From NCBI RefSeq assembly GCF_020184175.1, contig NC_065530.1:83152971-83216970 (forward strand): DNA of 64,000 bases. Reading direction: 5' to 3'. Source of the DNA: Aphis gossypii (taxonomy: Eukaryota; Arthropoda; Insecta; Hemiptera; Aphididae). This document shows positions 1 through 14,600 of this stretch, in pieces. The position numbers and the translations under genes are program-made. The notes under the pieces are model-generated. The model had not been told where the DNA came from. It worked only from the letters and a program-made list of their open reading frames with translations, and did no database searches. Each line of letters starts with the position of its first letter. Position 1 is the stretch's first letter.

Positions 1-1080
1 TATGACATGCACTAGCACTATTTATGCGTAACAGCAGAATGCAAATTTAAATGAACCGAAATGTATATGTATACATTCGGTAGTCGCCGTTTCGGAGATA
101 TAACTAAAGAAAGAAATCATGAGACAAAGGAAAGAAATGATTTAGAGAGCGGGGCAGAAAAATAGCGATCAGTTTTAAAGAGTATAGAATCTATCGAGAC
201 GTATCATTGCATACATATAAGTAAATTCTATACTAATAAACTATGAGAAAGAGAAAACAGCAACAGTGGAAGTATATAATATATAGACTATATATAGACT
301 ATATAGTATAAATATAGTCTTAAAAGAATTATGGCTCTACACAAATGACTATAGTATAGACTCAAACGAAAAAAATTAACAACTTAAAATGTTTAGATAT
401 TATAGTTAAGACCCGCGCGTGTATGTAGTAGGTAATACCAATTTTACCTATATACACTAAACTTACAATTGTTATATTATTCAATGAAAACAGTACAAAA
501 TGAAACGTCGAGAGAAATATATCGAAATACCTTTACGCACGGTTAATGCTTTATTTAGATATTATATAGCTTATGGGGAATCTGAATTACGAAATACTCG
601 CACTCGCGAGTTGACGAGGGGGAGGTAAAAGTTGATTACGAGTTATGACAGCTGCAGGTTTTAATCAAGAACCTCGGGGTAAAACGAATGAAGGCATAAT
701 ATATAAACGTATTATTAAATATATAAACATATTATACGTGACGATTGATTTAAATAATTCGTCAGAGAAAAAAGCGCAACTGCTGCAGATAATAATAACG
801 TAGGTAACGAGTCGGTATTGTTGTCGCAAAAACGAGTTCGTGTACACCTCTATATACGCATAACAGCTAAACTGCTGCAGATTAGGTATATACCTCTATA
901 CTGTCAGCAAGCTGTCAAACAAAACCATCGTAATTCGTAAAACACACAAACACACACACACATACATATATAAATATTTTTGCGCGTTATATAATATTTG
1001 TACAGACGTATTATATAGTGTGTACCTACGTTTAGTGCGGCCCGTCGTTTTCACGCAAATCGTACGCGAGCAAAGGAAAT
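1..1080. other. AT-rich noncoding, probable Iroquois intron 1
   Basis: No coding signal is visible on either strand. The stretch is AT-rich with scattered CA and TA runs. If the Iroquois exon at 10661 splices leftwards to exons outside the window, this belongs to its first intron; that placement is inferred. Confidence 0.5.
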
Positions 1081-1320
1081 TGATACGTTTCGTAACTTTA
1101 AACGCCGTCGTCACCTCGGTTTAGGTGTGCGCACGCATAGTATTACGACGGGCGGACAGTCCCGTCTGCGGGCGGCGGGCGTCTGTCGTCGTATAATTAT
1201 TTTAATTGGCCATTCGATACCAGAGAGTCCGAGTGGACGTGTTTGGACAGTGGCGAGTATAGACCGGTTGTGAGGTGTGAACCCGAAAGCGCTTCGTCGG
1301 GTTTTCAAGAAAGGTATATG
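1081..1320. promoter_or_regulatory. GC/CpG-rich patch, candidate regulatory element
   Basis: The patch stands out from AT-rich surroundings. It contains an imperfect GC hairpin near 1147-1167 (GACGGG with CCCGTC) followed by a TAATTATTTTAATTGG stretch at about 1191-1209 that offers homeodomain-type core sites. No spliced coding exon could be supported. A conserved enhancer in the Iroquois intron is one possibility, inferred only from composition and position. Confidence 0.3.
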
Positions 1321-4300
1321 TATATGTGCGTACTTACGTATATTAATATATATATTATATTATCTATATCTCGTCGTCGACACCAACTCGACCGCAAAAA
1401 CCAATAGACCGGAATGACCGGGCGGGCAGCGGTAGACAATAATGAAAATATAACAATATATTGTGTGTGTAGTATACAATGATGTAAAAAATAAACGCAC
1501 ACACCTATGGCTATATATTATAAGCATAGATATACACCCGACGACTATACGGGCCGCCATAATTTTTTTTATTTAATTTAATATATAAATTATGCGTCCG
1601 TAATATATATAATATTATAGTTTACTTCGACGCGGAACAAACGCGATGCGACACGTCGGTTCGACGGAAACCGTCGCGGGCTGCAGGTGTCGGTGCCCGT
1701 GTTTTTTGAAACCTTTACACGATTATGCGCGCGCATTAATATAATAATATTATAATTTACTGTTATTATTTAATAATATACCTATATTGTTGTCGCACGC
1801 GAAATATTATCGGTTAACGATTCACTTCAAACACGCACGCCGATAGAAGAATATATTATAATAGTACCCATCTAGTATACGACCTGCTATTATTAGGTAT
1901 AATGTTTGTACGCATATCATAGATACCTATTGATAATCAGGATTTAAATTTCGTCTCTATGCTCGCACACCTTGTGCCCAATTATTATCGTGAACGCTTA
2001 CACGTCGAGAATCGATTGGCCCGGTCTGTTATAATGATATAATATACCTATTATACTTATATAAATCATTAAAAAAAATGGGTAATATCACCCGGCAAAT
2101 GATTTTAAGAGTGTTCTACACGGCGTTTTATTTCATTTCTAGCGATATTAAATTATTATCGTAAACGAATAAAATTTTTACATTACACATAATAATCATA
2201 ATATAATATATTAATATTCACATATCTATATTATAATATATATATAGATAGATACGCATATACGTATACACGCGGACACCCGGCGTCAGGCTTGCCTATG
2301 TCCCGGACGTTATATATAACATCGTATATAAACGGGTAGGAGGTCATTGGTGGGGTGTACTAACGTAATAAAATTCTATATAATTTATACACGCAGTAAC
2401 AATTCATAAATATTTATGAACCCGTTTTCGTGGGCTATATACATGCGTATATATACAACACACCACCACCGTGTGTATACGCGATGCGTTTGATCGTCGT
2501 ACTGATAACAGCCATTATTACGGTTATATATTATAAATATATATTATACGCATACATAATATACATATAACATAAAATACCCACACGCGTGTATTTTAAT
2601 ATATATATATGTTTTTTTGCACTCTATAATATACACTGCTGCTTGTGCTCTCTGCAGTTATACGTACCTATATAATATATTTATATTATAAATGTGCTAA
2701 AATGCGCTTTTGTTAATTAACATTTTCAATAGTATAAGCTACAAATATACATATATACATTAACTATAAAGTGTACTTATGAGACTTATAAGTTGTAATA
2801 CACACACACACGACATCGTTAAGGTTGTCATGCGTAACGCATTTTAATTGCAACGCGGGCGATAGGCGAATTTCACCAGGTTATCAATCAATTACATTGC
2901 GAGTAAGGGAAAACTCGTGTTTTTGGCTATGTATAAATATAGCATAATATAAGGAACATGTGTCATAACTCATAACCTAGGCGTGCAGCAAGAATAGCCA
3001 TCGCCCTCCCCCACCAGTATCACTCATAATTTCCTTGCACAGTCGCACGAGAGTATAAAATATATAATATGATATTGTTTTTTTCGTGGAATATTTTGAG
3101 TTGGTTATTATATATAGAGATGGATAAATAATAGAGAGAGAAAAAAAGTCTCCCGTGTATTTTTTTCCGTCTCTTTCCGAGAGAGCTGTTGACACATTGT
3201 TTACATACTTAACGTCCCACACGACATGAACGAAATAATATACGAGCTTATTGTTGGAAAATAATAATATTAAAAAGTAGAAAAAAACGTTGACAAGATT
3301 ATCGTATATTATATACACATATATATATAAACACACTCGGTGCTGTGACCGTTTTTTACGATTATTTATCGTATTAATATATTATACTTTTTTTCTACTC
3401 TCCTGCTACAATATACGCATACGTCTACCCCACCACCCCGATGGCCATCACTGCGGGTCACCACCACCATCCGAAATGATTAATTTGCACCGAAATAATC
3501 GTTATACAATACATTATAATAATATTATATATATATACATATTTTATAATGTATCTATTATATCTGAATATTCTGTTCTACCGCAGTGACATATAATAGA
3601 TAACATTGTGTTTAAATATAATGCAGTCAAGAGTTTTCTAAATAATATAATATAATTTATACATTACATACATAATATTATAGTAATATATAGATTAATA
3701 TTGAATTGCATGTATGCATATGTTTGCAGTATTTTATATTAAATTGAATATTCGTTGGATGTAAAATGAAAAATATAATCAAAAGGACGTCCCTCTTATT
3801 GTATTATATAAGCACGCGAAAAACAATAATAATAATTAAAAGTCGCATATCCTATTGCCACGAAAACAATGAAATAAAAAAAGTAGTATACACCTCGCTT
3901 TATATTATAAATATACGTGTAATAAATTGTCGGTAGCCGATCGGTAGACCGTGAAGCTTTGGCTGCTGATTTTTGTACTTAGGTATATATTATATATACC
4001 CGCAACTGCACACGTATAATGTATATATATACCTACATTATACACGCACACTGCAAACTTACGGTAGACATTGTGTGTAAAGTAGGAATGCAATTAGTTA
4101 TAGGTAACTATTATACATTAGACGGTGCTACAGCAGCTCGAATTGCAAGTCACGAGCGACCTCGTCGCATCAAATAGACTCGAGAAAAACGACTCTTTCA
4201 ATATTGCCGTCTAAACGATGTCGTTGAAGTATTATTATTAAAGTGTAATGTATAATTTATTGTTCTATATGATTTATTATACAAGAAAAAGAAACTAATA

Positions 4301-6870
4301 ATTTTATGTTTATTAAAACGGAAAAACCGGAAAAACATACGGACAATATTATAACCACCACCACGAGTGACCATATATTTTTTATATTATACTTCCTATT
4401 TAATAATTATTACAAAGTGATTCACTATTATGTTCACTTTTTATTCTTCAATAACGTACAGTTATTTAATTTTATAGGTACAGAATTTTGGAATTTTAAA
4501 ATACATATAAATACTGTATATTTTAAAATTATTGATATTATGTTTGTACTGCTTAATGAAAATCTGGTATTCAATTAAGTATATTATATTAAATATCAAA
4601 AAATCAAAATTTGAATAAATTAATTATTAAATTAAAAATTGATATTAGCATGCTTGCGGATTGCGGAATCACTCTGTATAGGTATTATATACATGTGTTA
4701 TGTGTACACACGAGCGGTTCACCGTAATAGCTGGTTTCTATAGTTTTTTCGGGTTTATTATTAATTGCCAAAAAAATTCAAAAAATATACCGAGTAAAAT
4801 CTAGCAGTTATTGCTCCAGTAAAAAGAAACCCACGATGATTCTAAATTGAGATAATTAGTAATTCCCACGCTAAGAATAAAAATGTTTTAATTAAAAACT
4901 ATAACTTGTCAGTAACTGGCGTGCGCGTGTGATGTATATACGTGTACCTACTATGTATCTATATGTGCCGACGCATGTTATTTGCGATAATTAAAAAAGA
5001 TATGTAGCAGTATAATATATATATACGATATATACTATATTACGCGAAAAACAAACCGTAACAAACTGTTACAACAATTTCCCATTAGAACTTCAACCCA
5101 GCAGAAAACCGGAAATCATACGAAAATCGTATTTGTCAAAACAATATATAATAATATTATATAATATATATTTTTTACAAAAATTATGTATACATTGTGT
5201 ATTAATAAACTCAATTTTTGGTATCACAATAACGGACAATTCTGAGATATAGTTAATATTTGAACATGTTATATATTTATACCTACCTACTATATTAGGT
5301 ATATATATATCGACGCATCTAATAAAACATTGTATAATCGTAAAAAGTTTACAACCATTTGGAATCATGTAAATCTTATTGGCTGTTATGAGGTATTAGT
5401 ATAATTTCATTGTAGATGTATATATAATACATCTCTATACATTATGAGATTCTTGGAAGTGGAAGCGTGATTTTATAACGTTGCATATCGTTACGATGAG
5501 TTCAAAAGATAAGTATAATATATTTCAGCCTTGATGTCTGTTTTTCTTGTCAAAACCATACCATTATATTATACACATATCATTAACGTTCTATACAAGT
5601 GATGTATACGTCTGTGTCAATAAACAATAACATTTTATTTTAAACAATATTTTAATGAAATATTTCAAAATACCTATAGAACCTATTTTTTAAATAATCA
5701 AAACTTGCTTCATTATCAAAATATAAAAAATCTTAATTCTTATTTTCAAATTAAATACATTAAATATAAACATATATATATATATTTATTTATTTATTTG
5801 TTTTATTTTGGTAAATAAATATTTCACCCTATGGCCTATAGTATTATACATAAAAAAAAAAAGTAAAACCACTAAACAAAATTCTTTTGAACGTATAAAA
5901 TTTACTACGTATAATATATAATATAGTAATTAAAGAAAACACATTTGCGAGTACAACGGCTCTTAAACGAATTCTATGTATCAAGTTAAAAAGTTAATAA
6001 TATTAACAAATATGTTAATTAATTACTTTTATAAATATCGCTACTATTAATTGAGAAGAAATACGGTTCTTCAGTAACATTTAAATAGGCATAGGTAAAT
6101 GTATAATCATTAATTTACACTTTATTAGGTAATTGATTTAAAATTATTCACGTTATTGGTAATTTGTTAAAACACAAGTTTTATCAATACGACCTGCATG
6201 CATTATAATGTATATACTATATACACTGTACCTACGTGTTTATATTATAGTATATATGCGTAAGTGCGTAATTTAATTTTTGTCATGAGGTACATTATAT
6301 TTCATATAAACATATAAAACGTCGATTATCACGAATTTTTTATGGACGATTTATTTATACTTGTCATAATAAATTACAGCCGATTTAAATGAGGGTGTAA
6401 AACACATACCTATAGTTCAGAGTCGTAAACACGACTTTTAGACCTGCATGTAAGTTGTAACTCACTTTATTTTAATACTATGTACGCGCTGTATACAAAC
6501 ACACACACACACGCATACATTGATATTATAAATGAATTGGGAACACGAATTCCAATTAGAAAACCATAGTCCAAACCGATAACGGCAGACGTTTTATTAA
6601 CACGTCGCAGTGGCGTTTGCGGTAAACAACAAATGCTCCTAGCCGTGTTGGTATAATATACATAATATTACCTATTAACTACTTGGCACTATATTACATG
6701 GTATGTAATAGGTAGTTTAATTAGATGGCGCAGCCTTTGTGTGTAAGAAAACGTTGATAAAAAAAATAAAATAAAATAAAACGAGCAACCATGAAGAGTT
6801 TACAAACATTTTATTTTTTAAATTAATAAGGTCATTTTTATGCAGTAGCTGATATTATTATAATGGTATA
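1321..6870. other. AT-rich noncoding DNA
   Basis: No gene was recognised. Short open frames are low-complexity translations of TA-rich DNA. The stretch holds one MITE-like element (4411-4678) and short microsatellites, including a TA run followed by TTTA repeats at about 5771-5800. Confidence 0.55.
4411..4678. mobile_element. MITE-like DNA element, short copy
   Basis: The left end TACAAAGTGATTC and the reverse complement of the right end, TACAGAGTGATTC, match at 12 of 13 positions, so the 268 bp element has terminal inverted repeats. TA dinucleotides flank both ends, as expected for Tc1/mariner-type insertion. The interior just inside the left end (TTCAATAACG, then CAGTTATT and GGAATTTT) resembles the element at 53601-54350. 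There is no transposase coding, so it would be non-autonomous. The family assignment is an inference from the TIR and TA target. Confidence 0.65.
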
Positions 6871-6879
6871 ATAAGTTGG

Positions 6880-7470
6880 TTTTTTTTTTTATTTTAACAA
6901 TCGTCGTTATCTGCGTTTGTCTATCGCGACGGTGGCTGTGCCGTTGGCGCCACACATGGAACCAGCGTCAGGACAACCACTGCAGTCTACTTACAGTTGT
7001 GCCCAGTACCCATAGTTATATACTGCAGTTATATTATTATAATGCGCATCGACGGCGGTAAAAATACGGATTTTGACGAAACGGACTAACTACACGATAA
7101 ACATATATATATAGGAAGAAGACGGCTGAAGCGGTGGGGGTACAGGAGCCGAAGAGGTATATATATATATATATAATACATAAATACCTACACACATATA
7201 TATATATACCTATAAACCTACCTTATATACGCGTCACGACGACGAAGACCGTGGCGCCGCGCGCGCACAATATCCGATTTCATCTGCTGCTGCACCCATT
7301 GTTGTCGTCGATTATAATAATACATACAGATATTATATATATTATATACATATGTGAGTACACAAATAAGGGGGATAGATACACTCCCGGCGGGTTTTCG
7401 CGCTGTAATCTGTCCCAGTGTCCGCAAGCATTGTTTCAATCGTCTGTGCACTAGCCGATGGACCAAGACA
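6880..7470. promoter_or_regulatory. GC-richer patch, candidate regulatory DNA
   Basis: Two GC-richer blocks (about 6900-7060 and 7220-7460) are separated by TA microsatellite. Both strands have short open frames, but none resembles a known protein or carries a clear exon with acceptor and donor. On the minus strand a GTAAGT occurs near 6990 without a convincing exon. Within the presumed Iroquois intron 1 the patch could be an enhancer; this rests on composition only. Confidence 0.25.
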
Positions 7471-10400
7471 GATAGAGCTGGTTAAGTTAAATAAGTTAGA
7501 ACACTGCGTCGCCGTATATGATACAAATTTAAAATGTCGTTAGTGTCCCAACCTGACATTGGCTTAACAAATAAACTCCAATCCTAAATCCAGTTAACCT
7601 AACCTATGTATAAGAAATATATAGGTACTAAACGAAAAAGTATAATACGAAAATATCAATAATAGAAATATCATATTAAAAACTTCCTTATACACAAAAT
7701 TTTGTCTCAAAAATAATAATAATATAATAGATTATGTTACAATAACACACATCATATTATATAGGTACAAGGATAATTATAGATATTTATAAGGCAATAA
7801 CTGAAAACGAATTTTTTTTAAATAAAAATATAGTTTTGACAAATCTACAATAGTTTTGTATAATTACTGTTTATAGCTGTTCTGATTTAAAAAAAAAAAA
7901 TGATTGCTTAAGACTTGTAATTTGTAAATAAAGCATTATAATCACTATATTGCTATAGTTTAATAGAATTGTATTTTATATAATGTTATACATTTTAAGT
8001 AGTTGAATCATTCAATTATTCGATTATTTATCATATATTATAACGGAATAACAATAATTTATTATACCTACATATATATATATATATATACCAATATGTA
8101 TATTTATGCAAAAAATGCGAGTTTTTCGAAAACACTGTTATAATGATTGCTGTTTAGATGTAGGTAAATAATAACGAACAGTTTATCTATTGAGTTACTA
8201 AATATATCGATTTGGGTGAGCAACTCGTAAAAATAATAACTCGTGTCAACCTCTAACGATCGTTTATGAAACATCACACTGCCTGCAACTCACTTAAACA
8301 TTTTTAACATTATGGTTACAAGTTTAATAGATAAAAGATAGATAATATACCGTTTTAGCCATCCCTATTATTTTAATCATCGTAGATGTTATCATTATTT
8401 TATTTAATTAGCATATTCTATATCTACCCTTGCAAATACATTATAACTTTCAAAGCTTAAGACTTTATTTATTCAACTATCTCTCTCTCTCTCTCTATAC
8501 GTGATGTATAGATAAAACAATATTTCGAATTAAAAATTTAATTATCTTTTTTAGCTCACCCACGGTATAAATTGAAGTAGTGCATCTAACATATTAACAG
8601 TGGATAGTGTTTGATAACTATTATACAGTACCTCAGTGCATTTGCGTCCTTACGGATACACATTAAACTATATTATATATGATCGAATATTATTTATACA
8701 TAATATTCTGTAATTTAATCGATATGTACTTATTATTTATAAATGTATATTCGTATATAAATATATAAATCAATAACAATGGTTGATAAACTGGACGGTT
8801 TAAACTATAGTTAAAGGCGCTTAACCAATATTTTTAATTAACATACAGAAATAGTATCATATATAATATATACAGTATCATACTTTTTTTATTACAATAT
8901 TTTATTAATTTTTAAGTTTTAATTGCTATTTAATAACTTATAACTATTTCAATTTTATAAAAATTAAAATATAACTTATTTTCATTATAAGAATTTTAAA
9001 TAAGAAAAAATATAATTTTCTATTATGTATACAATATACATGCAAACATATAGGTATTTAAGAAGAATTAAACAGACTATAGTCTGTTATAGAATATAGA
9101 TATACCTATCAATAAACCTAATAACATTAATAAGTTTTTTTGTTTAAGCAATGTGTTATAATGTAATTAATCAAAGTTTTAATGAAGTCACCTTACGACA
9201 ACCTTGTGAGATAACATTTTCCGATATCAAATAAGAAATAACAAATTATTCATAATCGATAATTAGAATTATGTACCTACATAATCTATGTATATTGTAT
9301 ATATATACCTACATAAATTGATTGATATTAAAAACCAACATTATATCTTATTAAATTAATGATCAAATTTGTATTTTTATTAGTCTATATACACGCTATC
9401 TACGTGGAATATTATCATAACTTATTATTTTATTTTATTTAAAATTATAGGTACTTTACCTATTTAATAATTAATCAAGTCCATTAAAAAACAATTATAG
9501 GTACTATTAATATGTTTATATATTTTCAAGTCTTACACGTTGTCATGTACTTAACTTTATAGTAGGTATTCTTAAATCTATAGACTACAATAATTAATCC
9601 ACTTAGCCATTTAGGATTTGGGATATAAGATACCTTTGGACTTTTTTTATTATTTTATAGGTAGATTCCGACATTCTGTAAATATTATGCTTACTTTATA
9701 ATATTATTTGTCTTCAGTTGTCATTATAGATTGTTATTAGCTTGGATAAAACAATATGGAAGCCTTATATACTATATGTAAAAGATGTATTTATGTAATC
9801 AGAATATTAGGCATTTAAAATAAACTAATTTAATTAATACATTAGACCCAAAGTTATATAAAATCATAAATTTTTTATGTAAATATTATACTGCAATCTT
9901 CAAACAGTAAGTATGTATAGGTATAATACCTAAGTATAGTAATATTATAATCCAAGTTTTCTCAGTAAATAACTTAATAAAATCCCTACATTTAAAATCA
10001 AATAATACAGAATAGTTAAACCATAAATATTTAGGTTTTTTATTTAAACTATAGGTTTCCCGTAAAAATATTTAGGAATAAATGATTCAGAAATTTAATT
10101 TAATAAATTATTAAATGTATAGAAATAGTTGAATGTTATTTCTAACATATAATTTGCCTAACAAAAATAAATGTTTTGAATGTTTTGTTACTCGAACCTA
10201 ACACAAGAAACTTATAAATGATGAAATACAATAACGTGAATTAAAAATAGAAGATTGATACCTTATTATACTTTATTAGTTAAACAAGAAAATGTATATA
10301 AATACAATAATGAACGTATTTAAAATTTGATTTAGATATACATAGGTACATAGCTACCAATTTGTGTCAAAAATTATTTTAACATAATAATTTAACTATT

Positions 10401-10660
10401 TAAGGCAGTGATAATTTATATATAAATATCGATATTGAATTGTTCACAAGGGCACGTGAAACGGTTTTTATCTTAAAAACTAAAATAAATTTAAGTGCAC
10501 TTCATGTGGAGAAAATAAAATTATAATATATATAAATTGTAAGCCGACTTTAAACTTATTTAAGACTTATTATGATAAATAGGTAGGTACTATGAAGATT
10601 AATAAGAATACGAATTAAAAAACTAAAATAATATTATTATAAATATTTTGTATCTCTTAC
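7471..10660. other. AT-rich noncoding, probable Iroquois intron 1 (5' part)
   Basis: This is the sequence immediately downstream, on the minus strand, of the Iroquois first-exon donor. It is strongly AT-rich, with a TA microsatellite at 8072-8090 and a CT run at about 8481-8496. No further exon was recognised, so exon 2, which should carry the conserved Iroquois N-terminal cysteine motif, is presumed to lie beyond the left edge. Confidence 0.5.
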
Positions 10661-10711
10661 CTGTTGTCCGGGGGTTGGATACGCGTAACCGAACTGAGAA
10701 TAAGCCGACAT
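10661..10711 (-). CDS. iro: Iroquois-class homeodomain protein, first coding exon (partial gene)
   Basis: Read on the minus strand, ATG at 10711 gives MSAYSQFGYAYPTPGQQ and then a good donor (CAG|GTAAGAG, GT at 10660-10659), ending in phase 0. The peptide matches the short N-terminus typical of insect Iroquois proteins (M-A/S-A-Y-x-Q-F-G-Y), which precedes the TALE homeodomain and Iro box in later exons. Iroquois proteins are nuclear transcription factors that pattern body regions and act as prepattern regulators of neural genes. An in-frame ATG at 10720 would add MVT; its context (CACAAATGG) is also good, so the start is not settled, although the family usually begins at the MSAY/MAAY methionine. 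The homeobox exons must lie left of the window. The araucan/caupolican type cannot be told from mirror with this exon alone. The linked sowah gene at 56.5 kb supports the call. Confidence 0.85.
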
Positions 10712-10734
10712 GGTAACCATTTGTGTTGAGTTGT

Positions 10735-11620
10735 ATTTGTACCGGTTTGTGAGAATAACGCGTATATAAGTACTTGCGTGTATACAAATCGGAAGTATAA
10801 GTATATATATAATATTATATAATTATACTGTTTTCGCACGCGAACTTGAACCGAGTGTGGAGCATGTATAATAGATAGCTAGGTATGTATAAATTTAATA
10901 TCGTTTACGACGGACCGCGAGTGGTACTTGGAAATCGAAATAAAAAAAAAACGACGTGCGAAAACGGATTTGGTAAAAATAAAAACACAGTTCGTTATCT
11001 GATCTCCATGGTGGGCGCGAGGGTGGAAAAAAAATCCGAAATTAAGCAATGTCACGGCGACGAGACGACAACTACCCTGTCCGACGTGGTCGAAGGGTGC
11101 GCGCGGGGTCGTATGTGCGACAATATTATAATGGTACACTGATGGTGATGATGTGTGTGTGTGTGCGTGTACGCGTTAGACAGTGTGAGTGTGACGGCGG
11201 GCGCACGCTCAATGGGACGCGCACGGCACGGTCTCTGGACGGCGACTGAACGACGGTTGCGGCGGCGGTGGCGACGGACCGCCGCTCGGCCATCCCCACT
11301 CCGCACTCCGCGTTCCGTCTCGCGGCCCGCCCACCGGGGCCCGCGTGGACGTGGCCCGCGCCGGCCAATGGCTGAGCCGCGACCGCCCGCACCCCCACAC
11401 TACCCCGATCGCGATCACCAACGCCACAATGTTTGCGGTGTAGTTTTATTATTATGTGCGTATGTGTGTGTGTGTGTTGGTTTTTTTTTATACTTTTTTC
11501 CGATTTTATTTTATTGAAACACGGACGGACGTCGCGCCGAGTGCACGCGCCGTCTAAGCCGAGCGGCGACGGCGATCATCGCCAATAAATAAATTTGACA
11601 AACGCTTATAAATAGGTATT
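10735..11620 (-). promoter_or_regulatory. Iroquois promoter / 5' UTR island
   Basis: This GC- and CpG-rich block lies directly upstream of the Iroquois start codon on the minus strand. It contains a CCAAT on the plus strand at 11365-11369 and a minus-strand TATTTATAAG at about 11605-11614, which could place a start site near 11575-11580 with a long leader. A second TATA-like TTATATACG (plus positions 10761-10769) could drive a much shorter leader. Many open frames cross the GC-rich part on both strands, but none looks like a conserved protein. Which start site is used cannot be decided from sequence. Confidence 0.55.
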
Positions 11621-14600
11621 ATAATAATATATACTATATACGCGTATACTCGTACAGTATATAATACCACTCATTATACCTGTATATATAGGTAAAACGT
11701 AAAAAAAAACCACCACCGACGAAGAAAATTTTCTGAAATATTTGTCTGCACCACAGCGCAGCTGTATATTTTATGTCATATAATTTTAGGTACCTACTTA
11801 TATTAATTTAATATATTTTACGAATATAATGGCGTTAATTCCTATACGTACCTATATATACCTACCTAATAAATAAATAAATACAGATACTTATATAGAA
11901 ACGACCTGGTGTTTATGTATAGGTATATACCTATATGTATTATTATCCGTTTAGTGTTTCTAATATATTAATCTCTCCCACTCGTGGCAGTCTATACCTG
12001 CATCATATAAATATATTTAAGTAGGTATTCGATCGGTGGAAATTTATATTATTGTGTCCGCGAGTACCTACCTACCTCATATACCTGCACGCTGTATTTA
12101 TATATAATATACGTACTCAATGGGCTGCACGACGACTATTTAATAATATATATAGGCACATATATCTGCCGGCAAACGGTCGGGAAATTCCTTTGATCAG
12201 TGTGCAGGTATGTACCTATATATGTATATAATATATGAATAAATGCAGTGTACACTTAAAATACTGCGGACTCTCGGATGGGTGGGTGGTGGCGGTAGCG
12301 ATGGTGGTGGTAACGGTGTACTGATGAAGGTTCGCGAGGGGTTGTGAGGAGGAGAATACGACGAGCTGCTAAGGAAATTATTATATTGTCAGACTCGCGT
12401 ATTTATCGCAACCAACGTCTCCTTGTTGTCTTTATATACGTGCCTATACCCCACATAGGTGTATGTCGTATGTGTGTGATATATAAATATAAATAATATT
12501 ATTGCTGCCTATTAGGTTATACTTATTTATATACATAAACAATATTATGGTTGATACATTATAAATTATTGGAACCGGACTCATCGAAAGATACGCATAA
12601 ATTAAACTTTTCCGAAGACGAAAAAAAAACTATTATAAATAACAAAAAAATATACGTATAAACATGTAAATGTTTATCTAATATAGTTAAAATACACCGA
12701 TTAATATAATATATAGTACCTATATATAATTGATATTCGATTTAAATAATTCTATATTTAAATATATATATAGGCGCAGCGCGTTAAATCCGACCATGAA
12801 GGATATATGACTATAGATCTGTAGTATTTTCTTATTATGGGTATAATTATGTCATCATAGTCTTCTTTAGGTAACCGAAAAAAAATACTCAGACTCGTCG
12901 AATGCCATCATTTGAATATAAATAGGTATATTTATATAAATATATAACATATAATATTATCTTAAACATGCATAAATAGTCGAGAAATACTTATAAAAGA
13001 TATATATATACATTATTTATATATCACGCGTGGCTTTATATACGCATTATGAATAGGCGTCCAAAATAAAGTAAATGCATCACATTTCTTTTTCCCTATA
13101 ATATATTTTAATGACAAACAGATTTGTTTAAGTTATTTTCATTTACTTATATCCTATATAGGTAGTAGGTACCTATATAGACTGTAGGCCATAGTTTTAC
13201 ATATTTTGATATTTAAGTGTAGGTATATATATAGGTATCAAATAGCAAATAACTACCTAATTAAAAAGCTGTACTGAAATTATTAAATCACAACAATATG
13301 TGTTTAATAAACCAACTATACAATGTATGAATAAAAAAGATAAAAATTGTGTAATTATTTGTAACAGAGTTGTTCAGTAATAAATTACACTATTATTATT
13401 ATATTATTATAAATTATTATATATTTATATAGTATATAAGTAAATAATATTAAGAAATTTACAACAATATAACTATATTCGTAATTATTTATTTAGAGCA
13501 TATTTTAAGTGAGTTTTTTTTGTCACGCATAAACATATTTCGTATTATTTTGAGATTTTTAAATGTCTACTGTACATATAGAAGACCTCATTATAGCCCT
13601 TAGAATACTAAATAATAAATATGTATAGTATGCTACACTATTAAGACGTCACAATTAAAAAAAATCTATTAAATTATTTAATGATAATTTCGCAGAATAT
13701 TATAAATATCCATTATCCATATTAGGTAAACATATATAATAACTATAAATATTATACACAATATGCTATACTCAAATGTAGCTGCTAATTATGCGCATAC
13801 CTATAGGTATGTAAGTACGTATTATTATATTAAATATTAAAGGCCTATATACTTTATTATATTATATTATAGTCTATTTAATAATATATTAAGAAATAAC
13901 CTATTGATACAAATATTAAATATAATAGAAACCAAATCTTATTGTCCTAATATAATATTATAAAAGTTTAATTTATTTGTAAATTTGTCATTTTATTTAT
14001 TTTTTATTGCTTGTAGAATAGGAAGTTAAATTTTCATTATCATAATTAATGAAAACATTTATATCCAAATAGAAACAATATATTAGGCTATAATTAATAG
14101 GTATAGCATATAACTATCATGGTTAAATTGTTGTGTATTTGGTACCAACTAATTATTGTATGACTATTATTTACTATCGACCATGTACCTATATACAAAA
14201 TTATACAGCTGCAGTATAGATATCAAACATAATGTCCTTTAAGTATATATATTGTACTGAAATGAAATGAAAATGGAAATTGGAATGAATCTAGTAATAT
14301 GGAATGGGGAAAGTGGGCTAAATGTTTTTAGAAAAAATACAATATTTTAATATTTTAGTAAAAATTAATAACTACATTTTTAAAATGACGAATTATTTTT
14401 TAACCAATCTTCAATTATTATCCATATTTATTGCATTTGACTTGTTAATCTATATTGGTTACTTTGTCAATATTAATATAGGTAAAACATGTATAGGTAC
14501 CTATAATATGTCTATATAGAGAAAGGGGCTAAACTCACTTAGTTCTCCTGGATTCGTGACTATGTATATTTGACATAGGTACGTTTAGATATGTCCAATA

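Noticed and set aside
6876..7061. Possible Iroquois exon 2 in the GC-richer patch
   Set aside because: Neither strand encodes the conserved Cys-containing Iroquois motif, and stops interrupt the minus-strand frames.
11052..11517. Several overlapping 70-120 codon frames on both strands of the Iroquois upstream island
   Set aside because: They arise because GC-rich DNA lacks stop codons. The translations are arginine/proline/alanine noise plus CA-repeat products, with no family signal.
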